Source of the DNA: Planomonospora parontospora
Lineage (GTDB): Bacteria > Actinomycetota > Actinomycetes > Streptosporangiales > Streptosporangiaceae
DNA: 64,000 nt
Direction: 5' to 3'
Assembly (NCBI GenBank): GCA_014647935.1
Contig: BMQD01000011.1
Coordinates: 62,001 to 126,000 of the forward strand
The translations under genes were made by a program, and so were the position numbers. Of the stretch, positions 1 to 9,205 are shown piece after piece. The notes under the pieces were generated by a model that saw only the letters and a program-made list of their open reading frames with translations, ran no database searches and was not told the DNA's origin. How positions within the stretch are numbered: position 1 is the first letter of the stretch; every line of letters starts with the position of its first letter.

Positions 1-463
1 CCCCGCCCTTCTCCGGCAGTTCGAAGAGGCTGGTCTCCAGGATCTGGCAGAAGGCCGCCGAGGTCTGCTGTCGGGACGCGGTGAAGCCGTCGTCGGCCCG
101 CCGTACCTCCAGGTACATGATCCGGGCCCGGCGCCTGTCCCCGGTGATGAACCGGATGTACTCCGAGATGCCCGCCTCGATCCGGTCGGGCAGCGTGTCG
201 GGAGCCCGCTCGACGGCCTTGGCCACCGTCTCCAGGGTCTCCCGCACGCACCGGTCGTACACCACCAGCATCAGCTCGTCGCGGCTCTCGAAGCACTCGT
301 AGAACGCGCGGTTGGAGATGCGCGCGACGGTGCAGAGCTTCTCGATCGTGGTGTCGGGGAAGCCCAGCTCGGAGTAGAGGACGTAGGCCGCCGAGATCAG
401 CCGCTCCCGGCGTTCCGCCAACCGCTCCTCTGCCGACATTCCCCTATAGGATCGGCCATTCAT
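1..463 (-). CDS. TetR-family regulator (C-terminus cut by window edge)
   Basis: The N-terminal helix-turn-helix reads TTIEKLCTVARISNRAFYECFESRDEL, split here as TTIEKLCTVARI then SNRAFYECFESRDEL, the usual TetR DNA-binding fold. About 150 residues of the ligand domain follow before the window ends. I chose the ATG at 463 because a GAGGG lies 6 nt upstream; an ATG at 439 is in frame but has AGGGG directly against it. The gene is downstream of, and co-directional with, the aldehyde dehydrogenase. A 9-bp inverted repeat sits just before its start, which suggests autoregulation. The ligand cannot be read from the sequence. Confidence 0.85.
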   Translation of the reverse strand, partial: MNGRSYRGMSAEERLAERRERLISAAYVLYSELGFPDTTIEKLCTVARISNRAFYECFESRDELMLVVYDRCVRETLETVAKAVERAPDTLPDRIEAGISEYIRFITGDRRRARIMYLEVRRADDGFTASRQQTSAAFCQILETSLFELPEKGG

Positions 464-464
464 G

Positions 465-491
465 CAAGCCCTCGCTGCGGGGGAGGGCTTG
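465..491. promoter_or_regulatory. Inverted repeat before tetR, likely operator
   Basis: CAAGCCCTC at 465-473 and GAGGGCTTG at 483-491 are perfect complements separated by 9 nt. They sit immediately upstream of the TetR start, where an autorepressor would bind. No T-run follows on the minus strand, so an intrinsic terminator for the upstream gene is less likely. Confidence 0.5.
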
Positions 492-585
492 ACAAGTCCA
501 CGCATATTCGCTTCCACCTCATGATCTTTGCTCCCCGAACCAACTATTATGGGTGCAAGATCCTTTTCATGGAAGAGGGAATGCC

Positions 586-2070
586 CTATCTCTTCCGGCG
601 ACCATGCAAGAAAGTCACAATTTTCACCAGCTGGTCAAGCTCCTTCTGCCCGCGGTCGAACGAGGTGAGGTTCATCCCGGGCAGGGCGAAGCGCTGCCGG
701 GCGATCGCCTTGGGCCGGGCGAACTCGCGCAGGCCGTCCGCGCCGTGGATCCGGCCGAAGCCGGAGTCGCCGAGACCGCCGAAGGGCAGGGCGGGCACCG
801 AGGCGAAGGAGATGACCGAGTTGATCGCGGTCATCCCGCTGCGCATCCGGCGCGCGAGCTCCACCGCCCGCCGCGCGTCGCCCGAGAAGACCGTCCCGGC
901 CAGGCCGTACGCGCTGGCGTTGGCCCGCTCCAGCGCCTCCTCCGCGTCGGCGACGCGCTTGACCGTCACCGTCGGGCCGAACGTCTCCTCGCGGACCGCC
1001 GGGGAGTCCTCCGGCACGTCCTCCACGATCACCGGGTCCACGTACGGCGCGCGCACCGACTCCGGCCCGCCCACCACGGCGCGGCCGCGCGCGACGGCGT
1101 CGTCGATGTGCCGCCGGATGACGTCGAGCTGCGCGGGCATGGTGATCGGGCCGTAGTCCTCACCCGCCCTGATCGCGGCGGCCCGCCCGGTCAGCTCCCG
1201 CATGAACGCGTCGTAGACCGCGTCCACCACGTAGACCCGCTCCACCCCGGCGCAGGTCTGCCCGGCGTTGGACATCGCGCCCCACAGCGCCGCGTCCGCC
1301 GCCGCCCGCACGTCCGCGTCGGCGTCCACGATCAGCGCGTCCTTGCCGCCGCACTCGGCGACCAGCGGAGTCAGGTTCGCCGCGCACGCGGTCATCACCC
1401 GCTTGGCGGTGGCGGTGGAGCCGGTGAACGCGATCTTCTGCACCCCCGGGTCGCCCGCGAGGGCGGCGCCCGTCTCGCCCAGGCCGGTCACCGTGCGGAA
1501 CACCGGCTGCTCGGGCACGGACTCGGCGAACAGCTCGGCGAGCAGGGCCCCCGTCCCCGGCGTCAGCTCGCTCGGCTTGAACACCACCGCGTTCCCCGCG
1601 GCCAGCGCGTAGGCGATCGAGCCCATCGGGGTGAACACCGGGTAGTTCCACGGCCCGATGACCCCCACGACGCCCAGCGGCTGGTACTCCAGCGTGGCCG
1701 CGAGGTTGGCGCCGACCAGGCCGGGGAAGACGCGGCGCGGGCCGAGGACCCGGCGCGCGTTGCGGGCCGCCCAGTCGAGGTGGACGACGGTCAGGACCAC
1801 CTCCAGCACGGCGTCGGCCTTCGGCTTGCCCGTCTCGCGGTGGACCGTCTCGGCGATCCGGGCGAGGTCGCGGGTGACGACCGCCTTGTAGTCGAGCAGC
1901 CGCCGCCTGCGCTCGGCCCGGCTCAGCCCGCCCCACCACCGCGCGGCGCGCCCGGCCTCGGCCACGGCCGCGCGCACGGCCGCGGCGTCGTGGATCGGAT
2001 GGGTCCCGACGACGGTCCCGGTGGCGGGGTCGAGGGAGTCGAAGGTGCGCTGTCCGGTCGCCGTGGACAT
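586..2070 (-). CDS. Aldehyde dehydrogenase, NAD(P)-dependent
   Basis: A 494-residue protein of the ALDH superfamily, which oxidises aldehydes to carboxylates. Visible marks are GPWNYP near 139-144 (cofactor fold), FTGST near 215-219, the general-base Glu at about 239 in ECGGK (most members have ELGGK), the catalytic Cys at about 273 in GQTC, and EETFGP later. The start ATG at 2070 has GAGGAGG 6 nt upstream; an earlier in-frame start would add an arginine-rich stretch unlike the family. The C-terminal TFLHGRRKR resembles the succinate-semialdehyde/coniferyl-type branch, but the substrate is uncertain. The flanking TetR gene may control it. Confidence 0.9.
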   Translation of the reverse strand: MSTATGQRTFDSLDPATGTVVGTHPIHDAAAVRAAVAEAGRAARWWGGLSRAERRRRLLDYKAVVTRDLARIAETVHRETGKPKADAVLEVVLTVVHLDWAARNARRVLGPRRVFPGLVGANLAATLEYQPLGVVGVIGPWNYPVFTPMGSIAYALAAGNAVVFKPSELTPGTGALLAELFAESVPEQPVFRTVTGLGETGAALAGDPGVQKIAFTGSTATAKRVMTACAANLTPLVAECGGKDALIVDADADVRAAADAALWGAMSNAGQTCAGVERVYVVDAVYDAFMRELTGRAAAIRAGEDYGPITMPAQLDVIRRHIDDAVARGRAVVGGPESVRAPYVDPVIVEDVPEDSPAVREETFGPTVTVKRVADAEEALERANASAYGLAGTVFSGDARRAVELARRMRSGMTAINSVISFASVPALPFGGLGDSGFGRIHGADGLREFARPKAIARQRFALPGMNLTSFDRGQKELDQLVKIVTFLHGRRKR

Positions 2071-2177
2071 CACGGGCCTCCTCGCGTGCGGAGCGGACAC
2101 CCGGCGGCGGCGCGCGTCCGAGGGGCGTGGCCGGCCGAACGGGCACGGTGGGCCCACGATAGACCGGGTCCGCCCAC

Positions 2178-2199
2178 GGGGTAAACCATCACTTACCCC
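2178..2199. terminator. Hairpin after response regulator gene
   Basis: GGGGTAA (2178-2184) and TTACCCC (2193-2199) form a 7-bp stem with an 8-nt loop, 3 nt beyond the response-regulator stop on the minus strand. There is no T-run. It also lies upstream of the aldehyde dehydrogenase, so an operator role is possible. Confidence 0.35.
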
Positions 2200-2201
2200 T
2201 C

Positions 2202-2825
2202 TTACCGGATGAGGAGTCCCAGGTCGATGGCCGTGGTGACGGCGGCGGTGCGGTCGGAGACGCCGAGCTTGCCGAAGACCCGCAGCAGGTGCGTCTTGAC
2301 GGTGGTCTCGCTGATGAACAGGGCCCGGCCGATCTCGGCGTTGGTCAGCCCGCGCGCGACCAGGGAGAGCACCTCGGTCTCGCGCGGGGAGAGCGACTCG
2401 GCCGCGGGCGCCCGCATGCGCGAGACCAGCCGGGTCGCCACCGACGGGGAGAGCACCGTCTCCCCCCGGGAGGCCGAGACGACCGCGGCCAGCAGGTCGG
2501 CCCGGGAGGTGTCCTTGAGCAGGTATCCGGCGGCCCCGGCCTCGACGGCGCGCACGATGTCCTGGTCCGTCTCGTAGGTGGTCAGCACGATCACCCGGCT
2601 CTCCGGCCGGTCCGCCAGGATGCGGGGGATCGCGGCCACCCCGTCGCCGCCGGGCATGCGCAGGTCCATCAGGATCACGTCCGGCGCGAGCTCGCGCGCC
2701 CGCACGACGGCCTCGTCCCCGGACGCCGCCTCGCCGACCACGGTGACCCGCGGGTCGGACTCCAGCATCCCGCGCAGCCCCTCCCGGACCACCGGGTGGT
2801 CGTCGACGATCATCAGACGCAGCAT
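2202..2825 (-). CDS. NarL/LuxR-type response regulator
   Basis: A 207-residue two-domain regulator. The receiver domain (about 1-120) shows the DD pair in VDDHP, the phospho-acceptor Asp in LMDLRMP, the switch Thr in LTTYE and the Lys in LLKD. A LuxR C-terminal HTH follows (SPRETEVLSLVARGLTNAEIG, then TTVKTHL). It starts 4 nt after the kinase stop and is the last gene of the ABC-ABC-kinase-regulator operon, so it most likely controls this exporter in response to the partner kinase. Confidence 0.93.
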   Translation of the reverse strand: MLRLMIVDDHPVVREGLRGMLESDPRVTVVGEAASGDEAVVRARELAPDVILMDLRMPGGDGVAAIPRILADRPESRVIVLTTYETDQDIVRAVEAGAAGYLLKDTSRADLLAAVVSASRGETVLSPSVATRLVSRMRAPAAESLSPRETEVLSLVARGLTNAEIGRALFISETTVKTHLLRVFGKLGVSDRTAAVTTAIDLGLLIR

Positions 2826-2829
2826 GCGG

Positions 2830-4167
2830 TCACACTCCCTGTTCTGCGGGGGCGGAGGCTCCCGGGGAGGCGGCGCCCGGGTCCGCGGTCCCGGCGGCCG
2901 CCCGGGCCGGTTCCTCCGGGGAGGCCGCCGGGCCGGTGGGAACGGTCACGGCCAGCACGGTCCCCGCACCGGGCGCACTGGTCAGGGTGAGCGTCCCGCC
3001 GACCTGCTCCGCCCGGGCGCGCATCCCGCGCAGGCCGTACCCGCCGGCGGCCTCCGGGTCGAGGCCGATCCCGTCGTCGCGGACCTCCAGCGTCACGGTC
3101 CCCGGCCCGTAGACGGCGCGGACGTCCACCCTGCTCGCCCCCGCGTGCTTGCGCACGTTCGCCAGGGCCTCCTGCGCCGCGCGGATCAGGACCACCTCGG
3201 CGGGCGGCGGCAGCGGGCGCGACCGCCCGCCGACGACGGCGACCGCCTCGATCCCCGTCTCCTCGCCCAGCCGCGAGGTGAGCCTGCGCAGGGCCTCGTC
3301 CAGCGTCGAGCCGTCCAGCGGAGCGGGGGACAGGGCCGCGATCAGCCCGCGGGCCTCGGCCAGGTTCTCCCGCGCGGTCCGTACGGCCAGCGCCAGGTGC
3401 CGGGCCGGGTCCGGCTGCGCCTCGGCGGCCTGGAGCAGCATGATGATGCTGGTGAACCCCTGGGCCAGGGTGTCGTGGATCTCCCCGGCCAGGCGCTCCC
3501 GCTCGGCCAGCGCGCCGCGCTCGGCCGAGAGCCGGGCCACCTCGGCCCGCTGCGCCTCCAGCTCCGCGATGAGCGCGGCCCGCTCCTCGCTCTGCTCCAT
3601 GATCCGCTCCAGCCAGACCCCGAAGACGGCGGAGAAGAAGACCACGATCGTGGTGACGGTCAGGAAGTTGAACGTCCCGGCCCAGCCGTCGTCGGACAGG
3701 GTGAAACGGAGCGCGGGCCCGAGGTTGAACACGACGACCCCCGCCACCGCGGGCCTGGCCCGCAGCACCATGAAGCACTGCGGGCACAGGCCGAAGAGCG
3801 CGAACGTGGCCGTGGGGGCGATGAGCACGGCCGGCGTGAACAACGCGGCGAGCAGGACGATGTAGACGATCCCGCGCGGCCGGTCCTCCCGCGTGATCGC
3901 GGGCCGGCCGAGCAGGAGGTAGACCACCGGGACCGCGGCCAGCAGGCCCGCGGCGAGCAGGTGCTCCGGGGTGCGGGGACCCTCCAGCACGATGAACGAG
4001 GCCGGCAGGAGCGTCGTGGCTGCGAGCAGCAGCTCCCAGCCGCGCAGCGACTCCCAGGCGTTCGGCCCGGCGGGACCGGCGGGCCGCCGGCCCCGGCGCA
4101 GCAGTGGGAACGCGGGGCGCGCGGCCGGTCCGCGCCGGGCGGACGCCTCGTCCGGGCCGTCGCTCAT
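2830..4167 (-). CDS. Membrane sensor histidine kinase (HisKA_3 / NarX-like)
   Basis: About 445 residues. The N-terminal half has roughly five to six hydrophobic segments after a short arginine/proline-rich cytoplasmic leader. A coiled coil (AELEAQRAEVARLSAERGAL) follows, then the HisKA_3 phospho-acceptor region ERERLAGEIHDTLAQGF, and a HATPase domain with DDGIGLDP and GYGLRGMRARAE. The start at 4167 overlaps the permease stop as ATGA, implying translational coupling. The signal is unknown; kinases coupled to ABC-2 exporters often respond to antibiotics or envelope stress. Confidence 0.92.
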   Translation of the reverse strand: MSDGPDEASARRGPAARPAFPLLRRGRRPAGPAGPNAWESLRGWELLLAATTLLPASFIVLEGPRTPEHLLAAGLLAAVPVVYLLLGRPAITREDRPRGIVYIVLLAALFTPAVLIAPTATFALFGLCPQCFMVLRARPAVAGVVVFNLGPALRFTLSDDGWAGTFNFLTVTTIVVFFSAVFGVWLERIMEQSEERAALIAELEAQRAEVARLSAERGALAERERLAGEIHDTLAQGFTSIIMLLQAAEAQPDPARHLALAVRTARENLAEARGLIAALSPAPLDGSTLDEALRRLTSRLGEETGIEAVAVVGGRSRPLPPPAEVVLIRAAQEALANVRKHAGASRVDVRAVYGPGTVTLEVRDDGIGLDPEAAGGYGLRGMRARAEQVGGTLTLTSAPGAGTVLAVTVPTGPAASPEEPARAAAGTADPGAASPGASAPAEQGV

Positions 4168-5012
4168 CCGTCGCGGCGGCCCTTCCAGCGGAAGGTCGTC
4201 AGGCACAGCACCAGCCCTCCGACGACCCAGGCGCCCAGAATCAGGGCGACCCGGTCGAGTTCGTATGATTTCGCCAGTTCGAGTGTGGCACCTCCGTCGC
4301 CCAGGAACACCGACCGGAAGCCCTGGCACATCCACTTGAGCGGGAAGAACGAGGCGACCCGGGTCACCCACTCGGGGAGCTGGCTGATCGGGATGAACAC
4401 CCCGGAGATGAACTGCAGGACCACGAACGGCATCGCGATCACCGCGCTCGCGCTCTTGGCCGACCGGGGCAGGCTGCTGACCGCGATGCCGAGCAGGGAC
4501 GACCCGAGCACGCCGAGCACGAACACCCAGGCGAAGGTCAGCCAGTCGGAGAGCGCCGAGGGCAGCTCCAGCTCGAACATCGCCACCCCGATGGCCAGCA
4601 GGATCGCCACCTGGACGGCGGAGACGAGCAGCGTGTTCAGCGCCTTGCCGACGAAGTAGGCGGCGGGCGGCATCGGCGTCCCGGCCAGCCGCTTCAGCGT
4701 GCCGTCGTCGCGGTCCCCCGCGATGCCGATGCCGAGGTTCTGGAAGCCGGTCATGGCCGCCGAGCCGATCAGGCCGGCCACGTACAGCTGGGAGACGTTC
4801 AGGCCGGTGCCCTCCAGCTCGGCCTTGAAGATCGATCCGAAGATCACCAGCAGGACGATCGGGAAGGAGAAGGTGAAGATCACCGCATCCTTCTCCCGGA
4901 AGAACATCCGGGTCTCGAAGGCCGCCCGGGACAGCCCCACCCTGATCACGGAGGGCGGCCCGGCGGATGCGGGTGCGGGTGCGGCGGATGCGGGGGCGAC
5001 GGTCTCGCTCAT
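4164..5012 (-). CDS. ABC-2 type transporter permease
   Basis: A 282-residue integral membrane protein with an Ala/Pro-rich cytoplasmic N-terminus and about six hydrophobic segments, starting with IFTFSFPIVLLVIFGSIF. The motif GDRDDGTLKRLAGTPMP between the second and third segments is characteristic of ABC-2 exporters of drugs or lipids. It pairs with the ATPase encoded just upstream and overlaps the histidine kinase gene downstream by ATGA. The substrate is unknown. Confidence 0.9.
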   Translation of the reverse strand: MSETVAPASAAPAPASAGPPSVIRVGLSRAAFETRMFFREKDAVIFTFSFPIVLLVIFGSIFKAELEGTGLNVSQLYVAGLIGSAAMTGFQNLGIGIAGDRDDGTLKRLAGTPMPPAAYFVGKALNTLLVSAVQVAILLAIGVAMFELELPSALSDWLTFAWVFVLGVLGSSLLGIAVSSLPRSAKSASAVIAMPFVVLQFISGVFIPISQLPEWVTRVASFFPLKWMCQGFRSVFLGDGGATLELAKSYELDRVALILGAWVVGGLVLCLTTFRWKGRRDG

Positions 5013-5103
5013 GGGAATCGGTTCTCCATCGTCTGTCTACGGGGGATCGCCGGACTCGTCCGGCGGGGAGTCGGCGGGCCGCTCTCCGGAGGGGGACCGG
5101 AGG

Positions 5104-5931
5104 TCAGTCTCCGATGAGGCCGAGGTAGACGTCCTCCAGGGACGGCCGGGTCACGGTCAGCTCCGGGACCTCGCCGTCGAACCGCTCGCTCAGCTCCCGT
5201 ACGGCCCGGGTGGGGGTGTCGGTCTCCAGCGACCCGCCCGCCCAGCGGACCGTGGCCTTGGCGGTGGCCCGGCCGCCCAGGGTCGCGGGCTCGCCCTCGG
5301 CCACGATCCGGCCCTTGGCGATCACCGCCACCCGGTCGGCGAGCGCCTCGGCCTCGTCCAGGTAGTGGGTGGTGAGCACGATCGTGGTGCCCCGGTGGGC
5401 CAGACCCTGGATCAGGTCCCAGAACCGCCGCCGCGCCTCGGGGTCGAACCCGGTGGTCGGCTCGTCCAGGAAGAGCAGCTCGGGGCGGCCGATCACGCCG
5501 AGCGCCACGTCCACCCGGCGCCGCTGGCCGCCGGAGAGCTCCCGGACCCGCTTGCCGGCCTTCTCCGTCAGGCCGACCTGCTCGATCACCGCGTCGGGGT
5601 CCTCGGCGTCCGGGTAGTAACCGGCGAAGTGCCGGACGGTCTCCCGCACCGTCGCCTCGGTCATGTCGTTCGCGGTCTGCAGCACCACCCCGACCCGGGA
5701 GCGCCACTCGCGGGTGGGCCTGCCCGGATCCACCCCCAGGACGCTGACCTCACCGGCGTCCCGCTTGCGGTAGCCCTCCAGGATCTCCACCGTGGTGGAC
5801 TTCCCGGCCCCGTTTGGGCCGAGGATCGCGAACACCTCGCCCGGGGAGATGTCGAGGTCGATGCCCCCGACCGCCTGCACGTCGCCGTACCGCTTGGCCA
5901 GGCCGCGCACTCGCACCGCTGTCGTCGTCAT
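5104..5931 (-). CDS. ABC transporter ATP-binding protein (drug/lipid exporter type)
   Basis: A 275-residue nucleotide-binding subunit. Walker A is GPNGAGKST, the Q-loop is VVLQTANDM, the signature is ELSGGQRRRVDVA, Walker B is LLFLDEPTTGFDP and the switch His is in TTHYLDEAE. The C-terminal 70 residues (DTPTRAVRELSERF onward) resemble the accessory domain of ABC-2 exporters. I chose the ATG at 5931 because homology begins there; longer in-frame starts add unlikely GC-rich sequence. It is the first gene of the exporter/two-component operon, 91 nt before the permease. Confidence 0.93.
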   Translation of the reverse strand: MTTTAVRVRGLAKRYGDVQAVGGIDLDISPGEVFAILGPNGAGKSTTVEILEGYRKRDAGEVSVLGVDPGRPTREWRSRVGVVLQTANDMTEATVRETVRHFAGYYPDAEDPDAVIEQVGLTEKAGKRVRELSGGQRRRVDVALGVIGRPELLFLDEPTTGFDPEARRRFWDLIQGLAHRGTTIVLTTHYLDEAEALADRVAVIAKGRIVAEGEPATLGGRATAKATVRWAGGSLETDTPTRAVRELSERFDGEVPELTVTRPSLEDVYLGLIGD

Positions 5932-6105
5932 GCCCCAAGCCTCGCCGGGGCAGGGGCCCGGCGGTACCGCCGGCCGGTGGAACGCCGTGTCCTCCGTTCG
6001 GTGGACACGGCCACCCGCCCGGAACGCCGTACGGCTCCCGGAGCCGGGCGGGCCGTGGACGCCGAGCACGCCGTACGGAGGAACCCGGGGGCCGGGCCGT
6101 ACCGG

Positions 6106-6768
6106 CTAGAACAGCGTGGGGTTCTCCGGCTCGATGCCGCGCAGCGCGGCGTAGTCGAGGGTGACGCAGTCGATGCCGCGGTCGGCGGCCAGCACGCGGG
6201 CCTGCGGTTTGATCTCCTGGGCGGCGAAGACCCCCCGCACCGGCGCCAGCAGCGGGTCGCGGTTGAGCAGTTCCAGGTATCTGGTGAGCTGCTCCACGCC
6301 GTCGATCTCGCCCCGTCGCTTGATCTCCACGGCCACGGTGGCGCCGTTCGCGTCACGGCAGAGGATGTCCACCGGGCCGATCGCCGTCATGTACTCCCGG
6401 CGGATCAGCGTGTAGCCCGCGCCCAGCGTGGTGATGTGCTCGGCCAGCAGCTCCTGCAGGTGTGCCTCGACGCCGTCCTTGATCAGGCCGGGGTCGACGC
6501 CCAGCTCGTGGCTGGAGTCGTGGAGGATCTCCTCCATCGTCAGGACGAGCTTCTCGCCGGTCTTGCCGTGGGTGACCGTCCAGGTGCCGTCCTCCTCGCG
6601 GAGCCTGCACGGCGGGTTCATCCAGTTGAGCGGCTTGAAGGCGCGGTCGTCGGCGTGGATCGACACGCTGCTGTCCGCCTTGATCAAGATCAGACGGGGT
6701 GCCATCGGGAGATGGGCGGTGAGCTTCCCTACGTAATCCACGCTGCAACGCGCGATGACCAGCCGCAT
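6106..6768 (-). CDS. nucS: Mismatch-specific endonuclease NucS
   Basis: A 220-residue protein that begins [16 protein letters not shown], the conserved actinobacterial/archaeal NucS start. The nuclease core has GPVDILCRD and [24 protein letters not shown], the acidic and lysine motif of RecB-like nucleases. The C-terminus ends PTLF, compatible with the short hydrophobic tail that contacts the sliding clamp. NucS cleaves at mismatched bases and replaces MutS/MutL in mycobacteria and relatives, keeping mutation rates low. A TTG nine bases upstream is the only longer start and is less likely. TAGGGT lies 8 nt before the ATG. Confidence 0.95.
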   Translation of the reverse strand: MRLVIARCSVDYVGKLTAHLPMAPRLILIKADSSVSIHADDRAFKPLNWMNPPCRLREEDGTWTVTHGKTGEKLVLTMEEILHDSSHELGVDPGLIKDGVEAHLQELLAEHITTLGAGYTLIRREYMTAIGPVDILCRDANGATVAVEIKRRGEIDGVEQLTRYLELLNRDPLLAPVRGVFAAQEIKPQARVLAADRGIDCVTLDYAALRGIEPENPTLF

Positions 6769-6776
6769 GGGCCCCA

Positions 6777-6782
6777 ACCCTA
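6777..6782 (-). promoter_or_regulatory. Putative -10 element for nucS
   Basis: TAGGGT on the minus strand, 8 nt before the nucS ATG, with no clear ribosome binding site. It fits the TANNNT arrangement of leaderless or very short-leader transcripts seen repeatedly in this window. Confidence 0.4.
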
Positions 6783-6835
6783 CCCGCCGGAAGGGGGCGG
6801 CCGCCCGGCGAAGCGGACGGCCGCCGGGGAGCCGG

Positions 6836-7984
6836 TCAGCGCACCACCTCCGTGAGCTTGACCCGCGCGCCCGTGCGCAGGACCGCGCGCTCGTAGATCC
6901 GGGCGCCGACGGCGAGCATGCCCGCCGTCGCGACGAGCATCAGCGCCGCCGCCACGCCGATCTCCCAGAGCGGCACCTCGCCGCCCGCCATGCGGACCGG
7001 CATGACCATGGAGGAGAACGGGGGGATGAGCGACATGACCCGGGCCAGTGCGGTGCCGGGCTCCATGGTGGCGAAGAAGGCCACGAAGTAGGAGACCATG
7101 ACCAGCATCTGCAGCGGGGTCAGGACGCTGCTCACCTCCTCCTGCCGGGAGACCAGCGAGCTCAGCGCCGCCGCCAGCACCGAGAAGAAGGCGTAGCCGA
7201 GCAGGAACCAGAACAGGGTGCCCAGCACGATGCCGGCCATCCCCGGCGGCAGGTCGACGGCGAAGCCGGTCGCGGCGGCGGCGCCGAGGCCGACCACCAT
7301 GATCACGACGAGGTTGGCCAGCGCGAGGACGCCGAGGCCGAGGACCTTGCCGCCGAGCAGCTGCCAGGGGCGGATGGAGGTCAGCAGGATCTCCACGATG
7401 CGGCTGCCCTTCTCCTCGACCACGCCCATGGCGACGAACATGGCCGACTGGAAGATCAGGAAGAACAGCACGAAGACCACGATGGTCGCGATGCCGGTGC
7501 GGGCGGCCGCGTAGCGGGTGTCGGCGCCGACGGACACCTGCTCCAGGGGGGCGACCTGCATCGCCTGGCCGACCTTGGCCGGGTCGAGGCCCGCGTCGGC
7601 GAGCTGCTTCTGCGTCTGCGCGGTCCGGTGCGCGCTCTCCAGCAGCGCGCCGAGCTCCCGGTCGACCTCGCCGTCGGCGAGCACCCGGCGGTCGTCCACC
7701 ACGGCCGCGTCCACGTCGCCGTCGAGGACCGCCTTGCGCGCGGCCGCCTCGTCGGCGAACGGCCTGGTGGTGACCTCCGTCTCTCCCGCCGTCGAGGTGA
7801 GCGCGGGCTGCAGCGCGGAGGAGCCGACGACGCCCACCGCGTAGGAGTCGGGCCCGTCGAAGACCTTGGGCAGGAAGGCGAACGCGCCGACCAGCACCGC
7901 GCTCACCACCAGCCCGGCGATGAACCCCTTCGTACGGCCGCGCGTGACGATCTCCCGCCGCGCGACCAGCCACAGTCCGTTCAC
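6836..7984 (-). CDS. ABC transporter permease, NatB-like
   Basis: A 382-residue ABC-2 permease. One N-terminal membrane segment ([18 protein letters not shown]) is followed by a large extracytoplasmic domain of about 150 residues, then a cluster of membrane segments beginning near [15 protein letters not shown]. The motif [24 protein letters not shown] is typical of NatB/YhaP exporters of sodium or peptides. The start is a GTG at 7984, since the frame upstream of it is the other strand's shadow. It follows its ATPase partner by 34 nt. The substrate is inferred only at family level. Confidence 0.88.
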   Translation of the reverse strand: MNGLWLVARREIVTRGRTKGFIAGLVVSAVLVGAFAFLPKVFDGPDSYAVGVVGSSALQPALTSTAGETEVTTRPFADEAAARKAVLDGDVDAAVVDDRRVLADGEVDRELGALLESAHRTAQTQKQLADAGLDPAKVGQAMQVAPLEQVSVGADTRYAAARTGIATIVVFVLFFLIFQSAMFVAMGVVEEKGSRIVEILLTSIRPWQLLGGKVLGLGVLALANLVVIMVVGLGAAAATGFAVDLPPGMAGIVLGTLFWFLLGYAFFSVLAAALSSLVSRQEEVSSVLTPLQMLVMVSYFVAFFATMEPGTALARVMSLIPPFSSMVMPVRMAGGEVPLWEIGVAAALMLVATAGMLAVGARIYERAVLRTGARVKLTEVVR

Positions 7985-8018
7985 CGGCGCACCGTCCTCA
8001 AGTCGTCGTGGGGGAGGC

Positions 8019-8897
8019 TCATGCGACGGCCTCCCGGAAGATCTCGGTGAGCGAGGGCCGCTCCCAGCCGAAGTGCTCGACCCTGCCCGCCGCCGTGGCG
8101 GCCCGCAGGATCTCCTGGCCGTCGCCGTCCACACCGGTGAAGAGCACCTCGTCGCCGTTCGCGGCGAGGTCGCCGGGCAGGCCCGCGGTCCAGCCGGGGG
8201 CCGCCTCGCGGACGACCACCCTCAGCACACCGCGCCCCTCCCCGGCCCGCAGCTCCCCGACCGTGCCGCTGGCGACCATGCGCCCGGCCGAGATGATGCC
8301 GACCGCGTCGCACAGCCGTTCGACCAGGTCCAGCTGGTGGCTGGAGAACAGCACCGGCGCGCCGGCGCGGCGCCGCTCGACGAGCACCTCGGCGAGCGCG
8401 TCGACGGCGATGGGGTCGAGACCGGAGAACGGCTCGTCCAGGACCAGCGCCTCGGGCTCGTGCACCAGCGCGACGGCGAGCTGGACCCGCTGCTGGTTGC
8501 CCAGGGAGAGCGCGCCCACCTCGTCACCGGCCCGATCGGTGAGCGAGAGCCGTTCGAGCAGGTCCGCGGTGGCCTTCCGGGCCGCGGCCGGGGCCAGGCC
8601 GTTGAGGCGGCCGAAGTACTCGACCTGCTCGGCGACCTTCATCTTCTGGTACAGCCCGCGCTCCTCCGGCATGTAGCCGAACCTGCGCCGGTCGGCGAAG
8701 GCCAGCGGCCCGCCGTTCCACCGCACCTGGCCGGAGTCGGCGGTCAGCACGCCCATGAGGATGCGCATCGTGGTGGTCTTGCCCGCGCCGTTGGCGCCCA
8801 CGAAGCCGAACATCTCACCCGGTTTCACGGAGAAGGACACGCCCGCGAGCGCGGTCTTGTCCCCGTAGCGTTTGTGCAGGTCGTCGATCTCGATCAC
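8019..8897 (-). CDS. ABC transporter ATPase, NatA-like with DUF4162 tail
   Basis: A 292-residue ATPase with Walker A GANGAGKTTT, MPEERGLY after the first domain (typical of the NatA group), signature ALSLGNQQRVQLAVAL (LSLGN rather than LSGGQ, also group-typical), Walker B LVLDEPFSGLDP and the His-switch SSHQLD. The C-terminal region ending RPSLTEIFREAVA is the DUF4162 domain. Its ATG overlaps the stop of the winged-helix regulator (ATGA), so the regulator and exporter are coupled. Confidence 0.92.
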   Translation of the reverse strand: MIEIDDLHKRYGDKTALAGVSFSVKPGEMFGFVGANGAGKTTTMRILMGVLTADSGQVRWNGGPLAFADRRRFGYMPEERGLYQKMKVAEQVEYFGRLNGLAPAAARKATADLLERLSLTDRAGDEVGALSLGNQQRVQLAVALVHEPEALVLDEPFSGLDPIAVDALAEVLVERRRAGAPVLFSSHQLDLVERLCDAVGIISAGRMVASGTVGELRAGEGRGVLRVVVREAAPGWTAGLPGDLAANGDEVLFTGVDGDGQEILRAATAAGRVEHFGWERPSLTEIFREAVA

Positions 8898-9205
8898 TCG
8901 GAAAGCCCTTCCGTCAGTCGTTTCAGCACCGAGACATAATCCCGGAAGGCGCGCCGCCCGTCGTCGGTGAGGGAGAGCCAGGTGCGCGGGCGCTTGCCCA
9001 CGAAGACCTTCTCCACCTCGACGTAGCCGGCCTCCTCCAGGGTGAGGATGTGCTTGGAGAGCAGGGAGTCGCTCACCTCGATCGTGTCGCGCAGAAGGCG
9101 GAACTCCGCCTTCTCGGCGGCGGCCAGCGCGGCCATGATCGACAGCCGGACCGGGGCGTGGATGACGTCGTCCAGGTCGTGGCGCGGATGCGAACCGTCG
9201 CTCAC
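8894..9205 (-). CDS. Small winged-helix transcriptional regulator (MarR/PadR-like HTH)
   Basis: A 103-residue protein, DDVIHAPVRLSIMAALAAAEKAEF through VSDSLLSKHILTLEEAGYVEVEK, a winged-helix fold of the kind annotated as transcriptional regulator YdgJ-like. It has a GTG start overlapping the previous stop as GTGA, and overlaps the ATPase start as ATGA, so it lies between membrane protein and exporter genes in one transcript. The obvious inference is a local repressor acting on the promoter at about 9660-9700, where two GTACTCAA repeats lie. Confidence 0.88.
   Translation of the reverse strand: MSDGSHPRHDLDDVIHAPVRLSIMAALAAAEKAEFRLLRDTIEVSDSLLSKHILTLEEAGYVEVEKVFVGKRPRTWLSLTDDGRRAFRDYVSVLKRLTEGLSE

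Noticed and set aside
553..2184. Long plus-strand frame opposite the aldehyde dehydrogenase gene
   Set aside because: Composition is Arg/His/Gly/Pro-rich shadow sequence with no family motif, and the opposite strand holds a well-matched dehydrogenase with a ribosome site.
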